Assembly (NCBI GenBank): GCA_028288285.1
Contig: JAQBNZ010000228.1
Coordinates: 1-33,326 of the forward strand
Direction: 5' to 3'
Source of the DNA: Mucilaginibacter sp.
GTDB taxonomy: Bacteria > Bacteroidota > Bacteroidia > Sphingobacteriales > Sphingobacteriaceae
Length of the DNA stretch: 33,326 nt
Shown here in pieces: positions 1 through 8,532 of this stretch; positions within the stretch are counted from its first letter, which is position 1, and each line of letters opens with the position of its first letter. A program made the position numbers and the translations under genes. Below the pieces are notes generated by a model that did not search any database, was not told the DNA's origin, and saw only the letters and a list, made by a program, of their open reading frames with translations.

Positions 1-15
1 CAACCGAAAACGTCA

Positions 16-54
16 TATCCTTAAATATTAATTCCTAATTAATATTTAAGGATA
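16..54. repeat. 18-bp perfect inverted repeat, 3-nt loop
   Basis: Arms 16-33 and 37-54 are exact reverse complements around the loop CCT. The arms are almost all A/T (core CCTTAAATATTAATT). No T tract follows on either strand, so it is not a standard terminator. It could be a cruciform-forming site, an RNA hairpin, or the edge of an element that starts outside the window. Confidence 0.75.
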
Positions 55-286
55 AAAAGTAATTAAATTATGTTTTGATTAACTTAATATGCCCAACTCC
101 TACACAATTATCGTCCAGATTACACCAATGTGCATCATTTAATACACATTGCTGGATCGTTTTCTATACAAAATGCCCGAATTGTAACTTTAGTGATGCA
201 TTATTATTTTATAGTATAATTTTTACAAACTCATACTAATGCACCTGTTTTGTTAAGCGGTTGGCAATCTGTTGGGTTGCTGTTCC

Positions 287-338
287 GTTCCGCTAAAAGC
301 GGAACAAAGCGGAACAGAAGCGGAACAAAGCGGAACAA
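287..338. repeat. Tandem AGCGGAACAA array with leading hairpin
   Basis: Four copies of AGCGGAACA(A/G) lie at 298-307, 308-317, 319-328 and 329-338, with a spacing of 10, 11 and 10 bp. An inverted copy, GTTCCGCT at 287-294, pairs with the first unit through a 3-nt loop. The spacing of about one helical turn would place every copy on the same face of the DNA. No gene is adjacent, so the function is unknown. Confidence 0.75.
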
Positions 339-441
339 ACTCGTCTGAATTATTTTAAAAATCTCTCAGAGACAGTTAATTAACCATGCCTTATTGTTAG
401 CATTAGAGATACCGAAATAAGTGCGGCATATGTATTAAAAC

Positions 442-475
442 AAAAAAGGGAGGTGTTGTAACAACACACTCCCTT
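442..475 (-). terminator. Intrinsic terminator of the RND efflux operon
   Basis: On the minus strand a 13-bp stem (446-458 with 462-475, one bulged base at 468, 3-nt loop) is followed by a T run. It lies about 50 nt past the stop codon of the RND pump gene, which fits the end of the outer-membrane factor/fusion protein/pump transcript. Confidence 0.85.
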
Positions 476-524
476 ACCACATGCACACTAAAACATGCGG
501 CAACTTCGTTACGCAATATTTTCT

Positions 525-3500
525 TTACGCGTTAATTGCACCTATATTTTTTAATAATTTACGATTCTCTCTTTTATGTATGAACCTATTCACCATAGCG
601 TAAATAACCGGTAAAATAAGCAGGGTAAGTATGGTTGAAGTAACCAAACCGCCTATTACCACTATAGCTAAAGGTTTTTGTGTTTCTGAACCTATACCGG
701 TTGATATTGCTGCCGGCATTAAGCCTATGGCTGCCATTAACGCGGTCATTACTACCGGGCGCACACGTGAAATTACACCGCTTAATATAGCATCATCCAA
801 ATGCTTGCCTTCCTCCAAATTCTTACGGAATACAGATATCAGGATCACCCCATTTTGAATACAAACACCAAACAAAGCAATGAAACCAATACCTGCCGAT
901 ATACTAAAGTTTATACCTGTTATATGCAGGGCCAGTATGCCACCTATGAGCGCAAATGGCACGTTCATGATAACCAGCAGGGCATCTTTTGCATTACCAA
1001 ACATTACATACAGTATTAAAAAGATAACCAGCAAGCAAATAGGCACTACATGCGAGAGTGTTTTTGATGCACGAATCTGGTTCTCAAACTCGCCGTTCCA
1101 GGTAAAGGCATAGCCATGATCAAGCTTTACAGTGCCATTAACTTTTTTCTGTGCCTCGGCAATGGTACTGCCCAAATCGCGGCCGCGTACACTAAATTTT
1201 ACTGCTATGTAACGGGTGTTATTATCCCTGAAGATAAACGCCGGGCCGGTTAATTCTTTAATGGTTGCTATTTCTTGAATGGATATTTTTGAACCATTAA
1301 GCGTTGGCACCATCAGGTTTTTTATTTTGTCCTGGGTATCGCGATATTGCTTCTGATAACGGATGCGGATATCAAATTTACGCTCACCCTCATATAACTG
1401 GGTTGCAGCTTTACCACCAATGGCCATTTCAATAACCGAGTTGGCATCGGCAGTGGCAACACCGTATAAAGCCATTTTACGCTGATCAAGCTCTATCCTA
1501 AACTCAGGCTGACCTAAATTGCGCAACACGCCCAAATCGTCAACACCTTTAATATCTTTCAGCACTTTCATTACAGCATCGGCTTTTTTGTCCAGTTCGT
1601 TAAAATCAGGACCGAAAATTTTTACCGCCATACTCGCGTTCACACCGGCAACGGCTTCATCTACGTTATCACGAATTGGTTGCGAATAATTAAATACAAT
1701 ACCCGGTAATTTGCGTAACTGCTGATCCATCTGGTCAATCAGCTCCTCCTCGCTCAAGCCGCTTGGCCATTCATTTTTCCTTTTCAGGTCAACCTGGATT
1801 TGTACATTGAAAAATCCCTTGGGGTCGGTACCGTCATTGGTACGGCCAACCTGTGCCAGCGTTTGTTTCACTTCAGGGAATTTCTCCAGTATCTGCATCA
1901 TCTTCTGATTGATGTCCTCTGCCTGTTTCAATGATACACTCATAGGTAACTCAGCCTCTACCCAAAGGGCTCCCTCATTCAGATCAGGCAAGAATTCTGT
2001 ACCTAAAAATTTAGCCGAGAAGAAAGTAAGCGCCATAAAACTGAACGCTACTATTAAACTGAGCTTTTGGTTTTTATAGGTAAAGGCAAACATCTTGTGG
2101 ATGCCGTTCTCAAAGAATATAACAACCGGATTGTGCTTTTCCTTTACATTCTTTCTTAACAGGATGCTTGATAGCGCAGGCACCAGTGTAAGTGTAAACA
2201 ATAGTGCACCCAACAAAGCAAAGCCCAATGTGTAAGCCAAAGGCGAAAACATTTTACCCTCCACCTTTTGGAAAGCGAAAATGGGGATTAAACAGGTAAT
2301 GATAATGAGCTTGGAAAAGAAGATGGCCTTGCCCATTTCCGAACCAACATTTTTAAACAGGCCCAGCTTTGCCAGCCCGTTAAATTTTTGCATACCCACT
2401 TCTTTGGCTTTATGGTCAAGGGCTACAAATATCCCTTCAACCATTACCACGGCACCATCTATAATGATACCAAAATCAACCGCCCCCATTGATAACAGGT
2501 TGGCCGTCATTCCCTTTATACGCATACATATAAAGGCAAATAACAGCGCCAGGGGAATAATAATGGCTACTGTTAAGGTAGTCCGCCAATCGGCCATAAA
2601 AAGAAACACGATCACGGTTACCAGCACAATACCTTCTAACAAGTTATGAATAACTGTTTCGGTACAAAAATCCATTAGGTTGGTACGGTCATAAAAGGTA
2701 TCTATCTTAACATCCTTTGGCAGTATGTTATCATTCAGATCGGTAACTTTATCGCGAATCTTCTGCAACACCTCGGCAGGGTTCTCACCCTTGCGCATTA
2801 CTATAATACCTTCAATTACGTCTTTTTGCCTGTCGCGGCTAACCTGGCCTAAACGGGGCAGGCCGCTTTCTTTAATATCGGCAACATTACGTGCCAGTAT
2901 AGGTACGTTATTTACATTCTTAATGATGATGTTCTCTATCTCACTAATATTATTGATTAAACCAATGCCGCGCACTACAAATGCCTGGTCGTTCTTCTCA
3001 ATTACATCACCACCCACATTTATATTACTGCGGTTAATGGCATTGAAAACATCAAGCGAGGTTAATCCGTATTTTTGCAGCAGGGACGGGTTAACGCTTA
3101 CTTCGTAAGTTTTTTCTTCACCACCAAAGCTGTTTACATCGGCAACACCCTGTATTGATTTAAACTGGCGGTCAAGCACCCAATCCTGTATGGCGGTTAG
3201 CTCATGGATAGATTTTGTTTTGCTCTTTAATGTATAACGATATATCTCACCGGTTGGGCCGTAAGGCGGTTCTACTTCGGGTTTAACACCCTCGGGCAGG
3301 TCAGCATTTTGCAGGCGGCTTAATACCTGCTGGCGTGCAAAGGCATCATCCACATCATCATCAAAAATGATACGCAGGTATGAAAGACCGAATGAAGATG
3401 TGGTACGCAAATTCGCCTTCTTTTGTACGGAGTTTAAAACGGTCTCCATAGGCACCGTTATCATTTTCTCCACCTCTTCGGCACTGCGGCCGGGCCACTG

Positions 3501-3662
3501 TGCAATTACAATTATTTGCGTATTGGTAACGTCTGGAAAAGTTTCTATAGGGGTATTCAAATAACTCCAGACGCCCAACACAGCCAGCACCGCAGTCATA
3601 AAGAACACCATCGCCCGGTGCCGTAGCGAAAAGTGTATTATATTTTTAATTAGCTTGTTCAT
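525..3662 (-). CDS. czcA: CzcA/CusA-type heavy-metal RND efflux pump
   Basis: Inner-membrane proton-driven pump that, with a fusion protein and an outer-membrane channel, exports metal cations across the envelope. The 1045 residues match the family length. The N-terminus has the basic stretch and first membrane segment usual in RND pumps (residues about 14-34). The fourth membrane segment, near residue 400, carries DFG-x3-DGA-x3-VE, the acidic signature of heavy-metal RND proteins of the CzcA (divalent cation) type. Two large periplasmic loops and a second membrane bundle (about 870-1030) follow. It is the last gene of the minus-strand operon, 81 nt behind the fusion-protein gene, and ends in a terminator. 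The metal is not fixed by what I can see: Zn/Co/Cd is favoured by the motif, Cu/Ag is possible. Confidence 0.93.
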   Translation of the reverse strand: MNKLIKNIIHFSLRHRAMVFFMTAVLAVLGVWSYLNTPIETFPDVTNTQIIVIAQWPGRSAEEVEKMITVPMETVLNSVQKKANLRTTSSFGLSYLRIIFDDDVDDAFARQQVLSRLQNADLPEGVKPEVEPPYGPTGEIYRYTLKSKTKSIHELTAIQDWVLDRQFKSIQGVADVNSFGGEEKTYEVSVNPSLLQKYGLTSLDVFNAINRSNINVGGDVIEKNDQAFVVRGIGLINNISEIENIIIKNVNNVPILARNVADIKESGLPRLGQVSRDRQKDVIEGIIVMRKGENPAEVLQKIRDKVTDLNDNILPKDVKIDTFYDRTNLMDFCTETVIHNLLEGIVLVTVIVFLFMADWRTTLTVAIIIPLALLFAFICMRIKGMTANLLSMGAVDFGIIIDGAVVMVEGIFVALDHKAKEVGMQKFNGLAKLGLFKNVGSEMGKAIFFSKLIIITCLIPIFAFQKVEGKMFSPLAYTLGFALLGALLFTLTLVPALSSILLRKNVKEKHNPVVIFFENGIHKMFAFTYKNQKLSLIVAFSFMALTFFSAKFLGTEFLPDLNEGALWVEAELPMSVSLKQAEDINQKMMQILEKFPEVKQTLAQVGRTNDGTDPKGFFNVQIQVDLKRKNEWPSGLSEEELIDQMDQQLRKLPGIVFNYSQPIRDNVDEAVAGVNASMAVKIFGPDFNELDKKADAVMKVLKDIKGVDDLGVLRNLGQPEFRIELDQRKMALYGVATADANSVIEMAIGGKAATQLYEGERKFDIRIRYQKQYRDTQDKIKNLMVPTLNGSKISIQEIATIKELTGPAFIFRDNNTRYIAVKFSVRGRDLGSTIAEAQKKVNGTVKLDHGYAFTWNGEFENQIRASKTLSHVVPICLLVIFLILYVMFGNAKDALLVIMNVPFALIGGILALHITGINFSISAGIGFIALFGVCIQNGVILISVFRKNLEEGKHLDDAILSGVISRVRPVVMTALMAAIGLMPAAISTGIGSETQKPLAIVVIGGLVTSTILTLLILPVIYAMVNRFIHKRENRKLLKNIGAINA

Positions 3663-3743
3663 TTACTTGATATGAATAGTACTTGGTACTTTATCTTTAT
3701 GAAAAAAGAAGATGGTTTTGTGATCTGCAGAGGATAAAGTGGC

Positions 3744-4838
3744 TTAATCTTCTGTTAAAGCATTGTAAAGCAACAGCTGACTTTTTGATACCACTTTATC
3801 GCCCGGCTTAAGGCCCGATGCTATGTAGGTAATATCGTCAACAGTTTTAATTACGCTTACCTCGCTTACTTTTAAATTGCACTTGCTGTTATAAACTACA
3901 ACAAAATTCTTGCTGCTGTCAAATATCACTGCCGACGATGGTATAGCTACTGAACTTGATCCCTCTCTGTTGGTAATAAGCACGTTGGTAAACATTTCTG
4001 GTTTTAGCAGCATATTATTATTATTTAGAGCGATACGCACTTTCATCACCTTATTGTCCGGGTCAAGTACCGAGCTTATTTCATCGACCTTGCCATTGAA
4101 AACCTTATCAGGATAAGCCAGCGTAGTTATCCGGGCATCATAACCTTTTTTGATCTTAGCTATGTCTGTCTCAAATACGTTTGCCCAAATCCATACATCT
4201 TTCATATTTGATATGGTGAACAGACTGCTGCTATTATCCGGGCGGATAAAATTACCCGCTGTAATATTTTTCTCAACTATATAACCATCACCGGGCGCTT
4301 TAATAACAAGCGAGCCGCTGGCATTGGTGTTACCTCCGCCATTAATAGCAATTTGGTCGCGGACTTTGCTATTTGCAGCTACAGCTTTGTTATAATTTTC
4401 TTTAGCCTCGGTATAATCGCGCTCGCTTGATATACCGCTTTTGTACAAGTATTCGGCTTGCTCCAACTGGCGTTTGCTTATGGCAAGGTCGGCTTTGGTT
4501 GAGGTAAGGTCTGTGTAGTTACCGGCAACATCGGCACTGCGTAATATGGCAAGGGTTTGACCTTTTGTTACTTTATCTCCTAATGATACCTTTACCGCTA
4601 TTACCTGGCCGCTGGTAAAAGGAAACACCTTTACAACCTTGTTCTCATCAAATGACACCTCGCCTGACAGGACGAGCTCATCTTTCATTGGCGTAGTTTT
4701 AGCCGTATCAATTTTTATCATTTTTGACAGGGAATCGCTTATGCAAACCTGTTTAGTTTCCATTGTACCGGTTTTTTTCTCCTGGCAGGATGCAAGACCT
4801 ATTAAACCAATTGCTATATATAATATTTCCTTTTTCAT
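3744..4838 (-). CDS. czcB: RND efflux periplasmic adaptor (membrane-fusion) lipoprotein
   Basis: Adaptor that bridges the RND pump and the outer-membrane channel. I place the start at 4838, which gives MKKEILYIAIGLIGLASC: a lipoprotein signal with lipobox LASC. An in-frame ATG at 4871 would add 11 polar residues in front of the signal and is less likely. A biotinyl-lipoyl-like half-motif (GQVIAVKVSLGDKVTKGQ) precedes a helical hairpin, a second lipoyl half (IKAPGDGYIVEKNITAGNF) and a beta-barrel region, the normal HlyD/CusB order. It lies 37 nt after the outer-membrane factor gene and 81 nt before the pump gene, so co-transcription is likely. No His- or Met-rich metal-binding tail is visible. 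Confidence 0.9.
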   Translation of the reverse strand: MKKEILYIAIGLIGLASCQEKKTGTMETKQVCISDSLSKMIKIDTAKTTPMKDELVLSGEVSFDENKVVKVFPFTSGQVIAVKVSLGDKVTKGQTLAILRSADVAGNYTDLTSTKADLAISKRQLEQAEYLYKSGISSERDYTEAKENYNKAVAANSKVRDQIAINGGGNTNASGSLVIKAPGDGYIVEKNITAGNFIRPDNSSSLFTISNMKDVWIWANVFETDIAKIKKGYDARITTLAYPDKVFNGKVDEISSVLDPDNKVMKVRIALNNNNMLLKPEMFTNVLITNREGSSSVAIPSSAVIFDSSKNFVVVYNSKCNLKVSEVSVIKTVDDITYIASGLKPGDKVVSKSQLLLYNALTED

Positions 4839-4875
4839 TGCTTTATGCTGTGCTGATATGGTGCTGTTCAATTTA

Positions 4876-6147
4876 TTATAATGGGTTTACTACCGTTGTA
4901 CCTACCGCAAAGTTGAGGTCGGCAATGGCTTTTTGCAGATTAAGCTGCTGCTGTAATATTTTCAGTTTGGTTTCGCGGTACGAGTCAAAAAAGTCAATAA
5001 ACTCTTGTAAGCCCACCTGCTTTTGCTGGAAACTTTTTTGCATGTTTTTGTATAACTGATCATACTTGTTGTAAAAATCAGTTTCGTTAGTGCTTAACAA
5101 TTGCTGGCTCAACCTATATTGGTTCACTGCCGAATACACATCATTCTTCAATTGCATTTCGTTGCTTTGAACGGTGTACTCCTGGCTTTGTGCCATTAGC
5201 TTTGCATTTTTAATATTTCCCTGGTTGCGGTTAAATATTGGTAAGGGCAAGCTTATTTGTAAGCCAACATAATTATTGGCATAACTGCTATGCTGGTCAA
5301 AAGTGCTACCAACAGTAACATCAGGTACGGCCATTGCTTTTTGCAGGGCAAGGCTGTGAACGTTTTGATTAAGTAAATAACGGTTAGCTAAATAATCACC
5401 GCGGAAGGTTTTTGCCTGTTCGGCCAATGTGGCGGCGTTCAGTGTAGTATCGGTATTATTAAAAGTTATTTGAGGGGCAATAAATTGTGTTTCGTTAGCT
5501 GCTAACAAAGTTTTCAGTTCGCTTTGCAGGTCATTTATCTGGCGGTCAATCTCAACCAAATCATTCTGTAAACCAAAATTCAATGCCTTTAAACGTATAA
5601 CATCTTTAAGCGAGTTGTTACCTGCCTGGTATGATTTTTCAATGGCGTTAACCATATTGGTTGCCGATACTATTTCTGTTTGATAAACTTTGCGCTGATC
5701 TAACAAATTAGCTACCTGCGAAAAATCAAGCAAAAGGTTATAGTGCAGATTGCGCAACAGATCATTAAATTGCGCCTGCTGAATTTGCACGCCATCGTTA
5801 GCTATTTGTATTTGTTTGCCGCGTTTGCCGGCAGTTCTCAGCAGCTGACTTATCTGAACAAATACTTGCCCGGTGCCATGGCTGTGGTCAAAGAATTTTT
5901 TGTTGGCATCGGTAATGTTTTGGTCTGTGCTGAGGACCGGGTTGTCCCACAGTTTAGCTTGCTGTACTAAAGCCTTTGAGGCATCTACATTATATTTGGA
6001 AGCAAGCAGATCAAGGTTTTTATCTAAAAAAGCCTTCTCGGCTTCCTTAAAAGTTATTTTAAGCGTATCTGTTTGTGCATATGCGCCTTGTGCCGCAGTA
6101 AATATGAGGGCGAAAAAGGCTATAAAACGTATATATCTGATTAACAT
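4876..6147 (-). CDS. TolC/CusC-family outer-membrane efflux protein
   Basis: Outer-membrane channel component of the tripartite efflux system. The start at 6147 gives a clear Sec signal (MLIRYIRFIAFFALIFTAAQ, cleavage after AYA). A longer frame from a TTG at 6174 is open but would begin inside the -7 promoter box, so I reject it. The mature protein is a long coiled-coil helical protein with two repeats (LTF-like start DTLKITFKEAEKAF; IFNRNQGNIKNAK in the second half), as in the OEP family. It is first in the operon with the adaptor and the RND pump, behind a promoter overlapped by an inverted repeat (6150-6185). Substrate choice is set by the pump rather than by this protein. Confidence 0.9.
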   Translation of the reverse strand: MLIRYIRFIAFFALIFTAAQGAYAQTDTLKITFKEAEKAFLDKNLDLLASKYNVDASKALVQQAKLWDNPVLSTDQNITDANKKFFDHSHGTGQVFVQISQLLRTAGKRGKQIQIANDGVQIQQAQFNDLLRNLHYNLLLDFSQVANLLDQRKVYQTEIVSATNMVNAIEKSYQAGNNSLKDVIRLKALNFGLQNDLVEIDRQINDLQSELKTLLAANETQFIAPQITFNNTDTTLNAATLAEQAKTFRGDYLANRYLLNQNVHSLALQKAMAVPDVTVGSTFDQHSSYANNYVGLQISLPLPIFNRNQGNIKNAKLMAQSQEYTVQSNEMQLKNDVYSAVNQYRLSQQLLSTNETDFYNKYDQLYKNMQKSFQQKQVGLQEFIDFFDSYRETKLKILQQQLNLQKAIADLNFAVGTTVVNPL

Positions 6148-6149
6148 GA

Positions 6150-6185
6150 GTACAATAGTAATTTGATATACCAAAACTATTGTAC
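6150..6185. promoter_or_regulatory. 10-bp inverted repeat over the efflux promoter (candidate operator)
   Basis: Arms GTACAATAGT (6150-6159) and ACTATTGTAC (6176-6185) are perfect reverse complements with a 16-nt spacer. The right arm overlaps the minus-strand -7 box at 6172-6179 and the left arm lies just upstream of the ATG of the outer-membrane factor gene. This position suits a regulator of the efflux operon, perhaps the response regulator encoded next door; that link is inference. Confidence 0.55.
6172..6179 (-). promoter_or_regulatory. -7 box TAGTTTTG of the efflux operon
   Basis: Exact match to the Bacteroidota TAnnTTTG element, reading toward the outer-membrane factor gene and leaving a leader of about 20 nt. 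I see no good TTTG box 18-20 nt upstream, which would fit a promoter that needs an activator. Confidence 0.5.
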
Positions 6186-6236
6186 CCGTATTAGAGGCAC
6201 ATTAAAATGAAATTAGAATAGCATTAGAATTTAGAG

Positions 6237-6323
6237 CCTCACCCTGCCCTCTCCAAAGGAGAGGTAATGAGATGTGGGTTGTATAGTTGTTAAGTTCTCT
6301 CCTTTGGAGAGGATTTAGGTGAG
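6237..6323. repeat. REP-like palindromic element (CTCTCC/GGAGAG type)
   Basis: The left arm (6237-6264) and right arm (6297-6323) are imperfect inverted copies containing CCTCTCCAAAGGAGAGG and CTCTCCTTTGGAGAG. Each arm is itself a small hairpin, so a double or a large hairpin can form. It sits between the sensor-kinase gene and the efflux operon promoter. I recognise this kind of repeat as scattered between genes in Bacteroidota genomes; copy number here cannot be judged. Confidence 0.7.
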
Positions 6324-6333
6324 ACTATCCGAT

Positions 6334-7692
6334 TTACTTTAAAAATTCCACTATGAAGGTACTACCCTGCCCACTTACCGAAATTACCTGAATGGAACCC
6401 TTAAACAGTTCAATGATCTTACTGGTAATATATAAACCAATACCACTGCCGGCTATTGATTTATTGCGATTTGCACGATAAAATGGCTTGAAGATCTTTT
6501 GTACATCTTCTTTACTTATACCAGTGCCACCATCCGTAATAGCTATTTTTATATGGCTGGCAGTCGCTTCAAAATTCAAAATAACCGGGTGCGGGGCCGA
6601 ATACTTAAAAGCATTATCAATAATATTATTCAGGGCTATATACAGCATTGATTTGTGAGCAGGAATAGTAAGCACTTCTTCATCCTCGGGCAGGTTAGCC
6701 AATTGTATTTTGAGCATGCCCGGCCCTTTTTTGTTTGCCCAGTGTTCTTCCAGTTCCCATATTAGTTCATCAACCCTAACCGGGGTAAGTATGGCCTGGG
6801 TATAGTTCAGATCTACCTGCGCCAGTTCCATCAGGCTGGTGATGGTTTCCTGCAGGCGGCCGCCGTCGTTAGCTATTGAACGTAATACCCGTTCATATTC
6901 TTCCCGGTCGCGGCTCTTATCAAGGGCTACTTCAACCTCACCCATAATACTGGTTAGCGGTGTACGCAGCTCATGCGATGCATTAGCTACAAATGTTTGC
7001 TGCAACTCAAAGGCGTTTTGCAAATGCTCCAGCAGGCGGTTAAAGTTATCTATCAGCTCGTAAATCTCATCCTTACTTTTTACCTGCCCTACCCGCAAAT
7101 GCAGATTACTGGATCGTATTTTTCTTATTTCGGTAACGATCTTATCTACCGGCGAGAGCGCCTTTTGGGCAAACATTCGCCCGGCAAAGAATAGCCCGGC
7201 GCTAAAAATAATGAATAAGATACCGGTGAGTTCGCCCAGCATAACCAGTCTTCGGGAGGAGTTAACATCCACTGCCGAGGCCAGTATAACATAGTTGCCC
7301 TGGTTATCTTTATATGATTTGCCCACCACTTTACGGTTACCCTCCTGGTATTCCAGATAACCATCTTTACGCACCTGGTTAATAATATCCTGCGTCCAGT
7401 AAACATTGTGTTTCATATCAAAAGCCGATAGGTTATTGTCGTCATAGATACGAATCACTTCATCTGGTAATTTCTCTAAATATTTTTGTTGTAATTGCAA
7501 TATGGAATCAGCCGCCAGTTCATCAGCCTTTAAATACAGCTGCGATGCCAGGTTGGTACGATCTGTTAACCTGTTATAAAAATCGGCAGTAAAAAAAGAA
7601 AAGACGGCCACATATACAGCCACCAAAACCAACAACAATGCCCCCGAGCTTATCAGCGTAAAATAAAGAGAGAGGCGGGTTTTAATCTTCAT
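6334..7692 (-). CDS. Membrane sensor histidine kinase (CusS-like)
   Basis: Sensor of a two-component system, autophosphorylating on His and passing phosphate to the regulator encoded 7 nt upstream. Order: membrane segment (about 10-34), periplasmic sensor region (about 35-150), second membrane segment (about 155-180), HAMP, then the HisKA domain with H box SHELRTPLTS near residue 240, N box NNIIDNAFKYS, and ATP-lid motifs DGGTGIS, FYRANRN and GSGIGLYI. All catalytic motifs look intact. The periplasmic loop has no Cys or His cluster. The location directly before the metal efflux operon suggests it senses metal or envelope stress; that is inference from context. Confidence 0.9.
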   Translation of the reverse strand: MKIKTRLSLYFTLISSGALLLVLVAVYVAVFSFFTADFYNRLTDRTNLASQLYLKADELAADSILQLQQKYLEKLPDEVIRIYDDNNLSAFDMKHNVYWTQDIINQVRKDGYLEYQEGNRKVVGKSYKDNQGNYVILASAVDVNSSRRLVMLGELTGILFIIFSAGLFFAGRMFAQKALSPVDKIVTEIRKIRSSNLHLRVGQVKSKDEIYELIDNFNRLLEHLQNAFELQQTFVANASHELRTPLTSIMGEVEVALDKSRDREEYERVLRSIANDGGRLQETITSLMELAQVDLNYTQAILTPVRVDELIWELEEHWANKKGPGMLKIQLANLPEDEEVLTIPAHKSMLYIALNNIIDNAFKYSAPHPVILNFEATASHIKIAITDGGTGISKEDVQKIFKPFYRANRNKSIAGSGIGLYITSKIIELFKGSIQVISVSGQGSTFIVEFLK

Positions 7693-7699
7693 GAATTGC

Positions 7700-8377
7700 T
7701 TAGTCTTTTAAAATATAGCCCATGCCAATAACCGTATGAATTAGCTTTTTATCAAATCCCTTTTGAATTTTGTTGCGCAGGTAGTTTACATAAACATCAA
7801 CCATGTTGGTGCCGGTATCAAAGTTTATACCCCAAACCCGCTCCATAATAAACTCACGTGATAGCAGCTTAGCCGGGTTTTTAATAAACAACTCAAGCAA
7901 ACTGTATTCTTTAGCGGTAAGCAAAATTTGCTTGCCCTCGCGCTCGGCAGTCTTATCCCAGGTATTTAATTTTAAGCCGCCAAAACTTAGGATGTGGCTA
8001 TCGCCATCGGCCAATTTCTTGCGGCGAAGCAGGGCCTCAATACGTGCAAGCAACTCATTAAAATGGAAAGGTTTTACTAAATAATCATCAGAACCGGAAT
8101 GCAGGCCGTTCACCTTATCATCAATAGTACCTAATGCGCTCAGCATTAAAACGGGCAATTGTGGCTGGTGCTTGCGCAGTTGGCGACAAAATTCAATACC
8201 GCTCATTCCGGGCAGCATTACATCCAATATCACCAGGTTATAATTCTTCTGCAATATCATATCAAGGGCAGCTTCGCCGCTATCAGCAATATCTACTTCG
8301 TAATTATGCTCGCTAAGCCCTTTCTTTATAAATGATGAAACTTTGTCTTCATCTTCAACCAGGCAAATATTATCCAT
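7700..8377 (-). CDS. OmpR/PhoB-family response regulator (CusR-like)
   Basis: DNA-binding response regulator. The receiver domain has the acidic pair E8/D9, phospho-acceptor D52 in VILDVMLPG, and the switch Lys in DYLVKPF. The C-terminal winged helix (about 125-225) ends with the typical YVNYLRNKI...HTVIGMGYIL. The 225-residue length is standard. It precedes its kinase with a 7-nt gap, so they form one operon. The likely target is the efflux operon downstream, for which a 10-bp inverted repeat at 6150-6185 is a candidate site. I found no exact TAnnTTTG box upstream of its ATG. Confidence 0.92.
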   Translation of the reverse strand: MDNICLVEDEDKVSSFIKKGLSEHNYEVDIADSGEAALDMILQKNYNLVILDVMLPGMSGIEFCRQLRKHQPQLPVLMLSALGTIDDKVNGLHSGSDDYLVKPFHFNELLARIEALLRRKKLADGDSHILSFGGLKLNTWDKTAEREGKQILLTAKEYSLLELFIKNPAKLLSREFIMERVWGINFDTGTNMVDVYVNYLRNKIQKGFDKKLIHTVIGMGYILKD

Positions 8378-8478
8378 TTTGTATCAACGCAGAAATTAGC
8401 AAATTATATATATTCACTTCAAAGGTGTAAAGTTAAGCTTTATTGCACATGATAAAATATTGTATAACACTGTTAAAC

Positions 8479-8508
8479 AAAAAAAGCGACGGGCTTAAAG
8501 CCCATCGC
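8479..8508 (-). terminator. Terminator of the DUF3108-like gene
   Basis: On the minus strand a 10-bp stem with one mismatch (8486-8495 with 8499-8508, loop 8496-8498, core GCCC/GGGC) is followed by seven T. It lies about 25 nt past the stop codon of the gene at 8533-9345. Confidence 0.85.
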
Positions 8509-8532
8509 CATGTTAAGGTTTATTTGTTTAGG

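Larger units (their letters stand above)
1..524. other. Gene-free stretch downstream of the efflux operon
   Basis: I see no convincing coding sequence on either strand. The stretch is AT-rich. It contains a long perfect palindrome at 16-54, a hairpin plus GCGGAAC tandem array at 287-338, and the terminator of the efflux operon at 442-475. The rest (about 60-285 and 340-440) shows nothing I can assign. Confidence 0.6.

Noticed and set aside
287..338. CRISPR array
   Set aside because: The units are about 10 bp with no spacers between them; there are no cas genes.
6148..6174. Longer TTG start for the outer-membrane efflux protein
   Set aside because: The TTG lies inside the -7 promoter box, and the ATG at 6147 gives a clean signal peptide.
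7146..7406. 86-codon frame within the sensor-kinase gene
   Set aside because: Shadow of the kinase frame with no family features.
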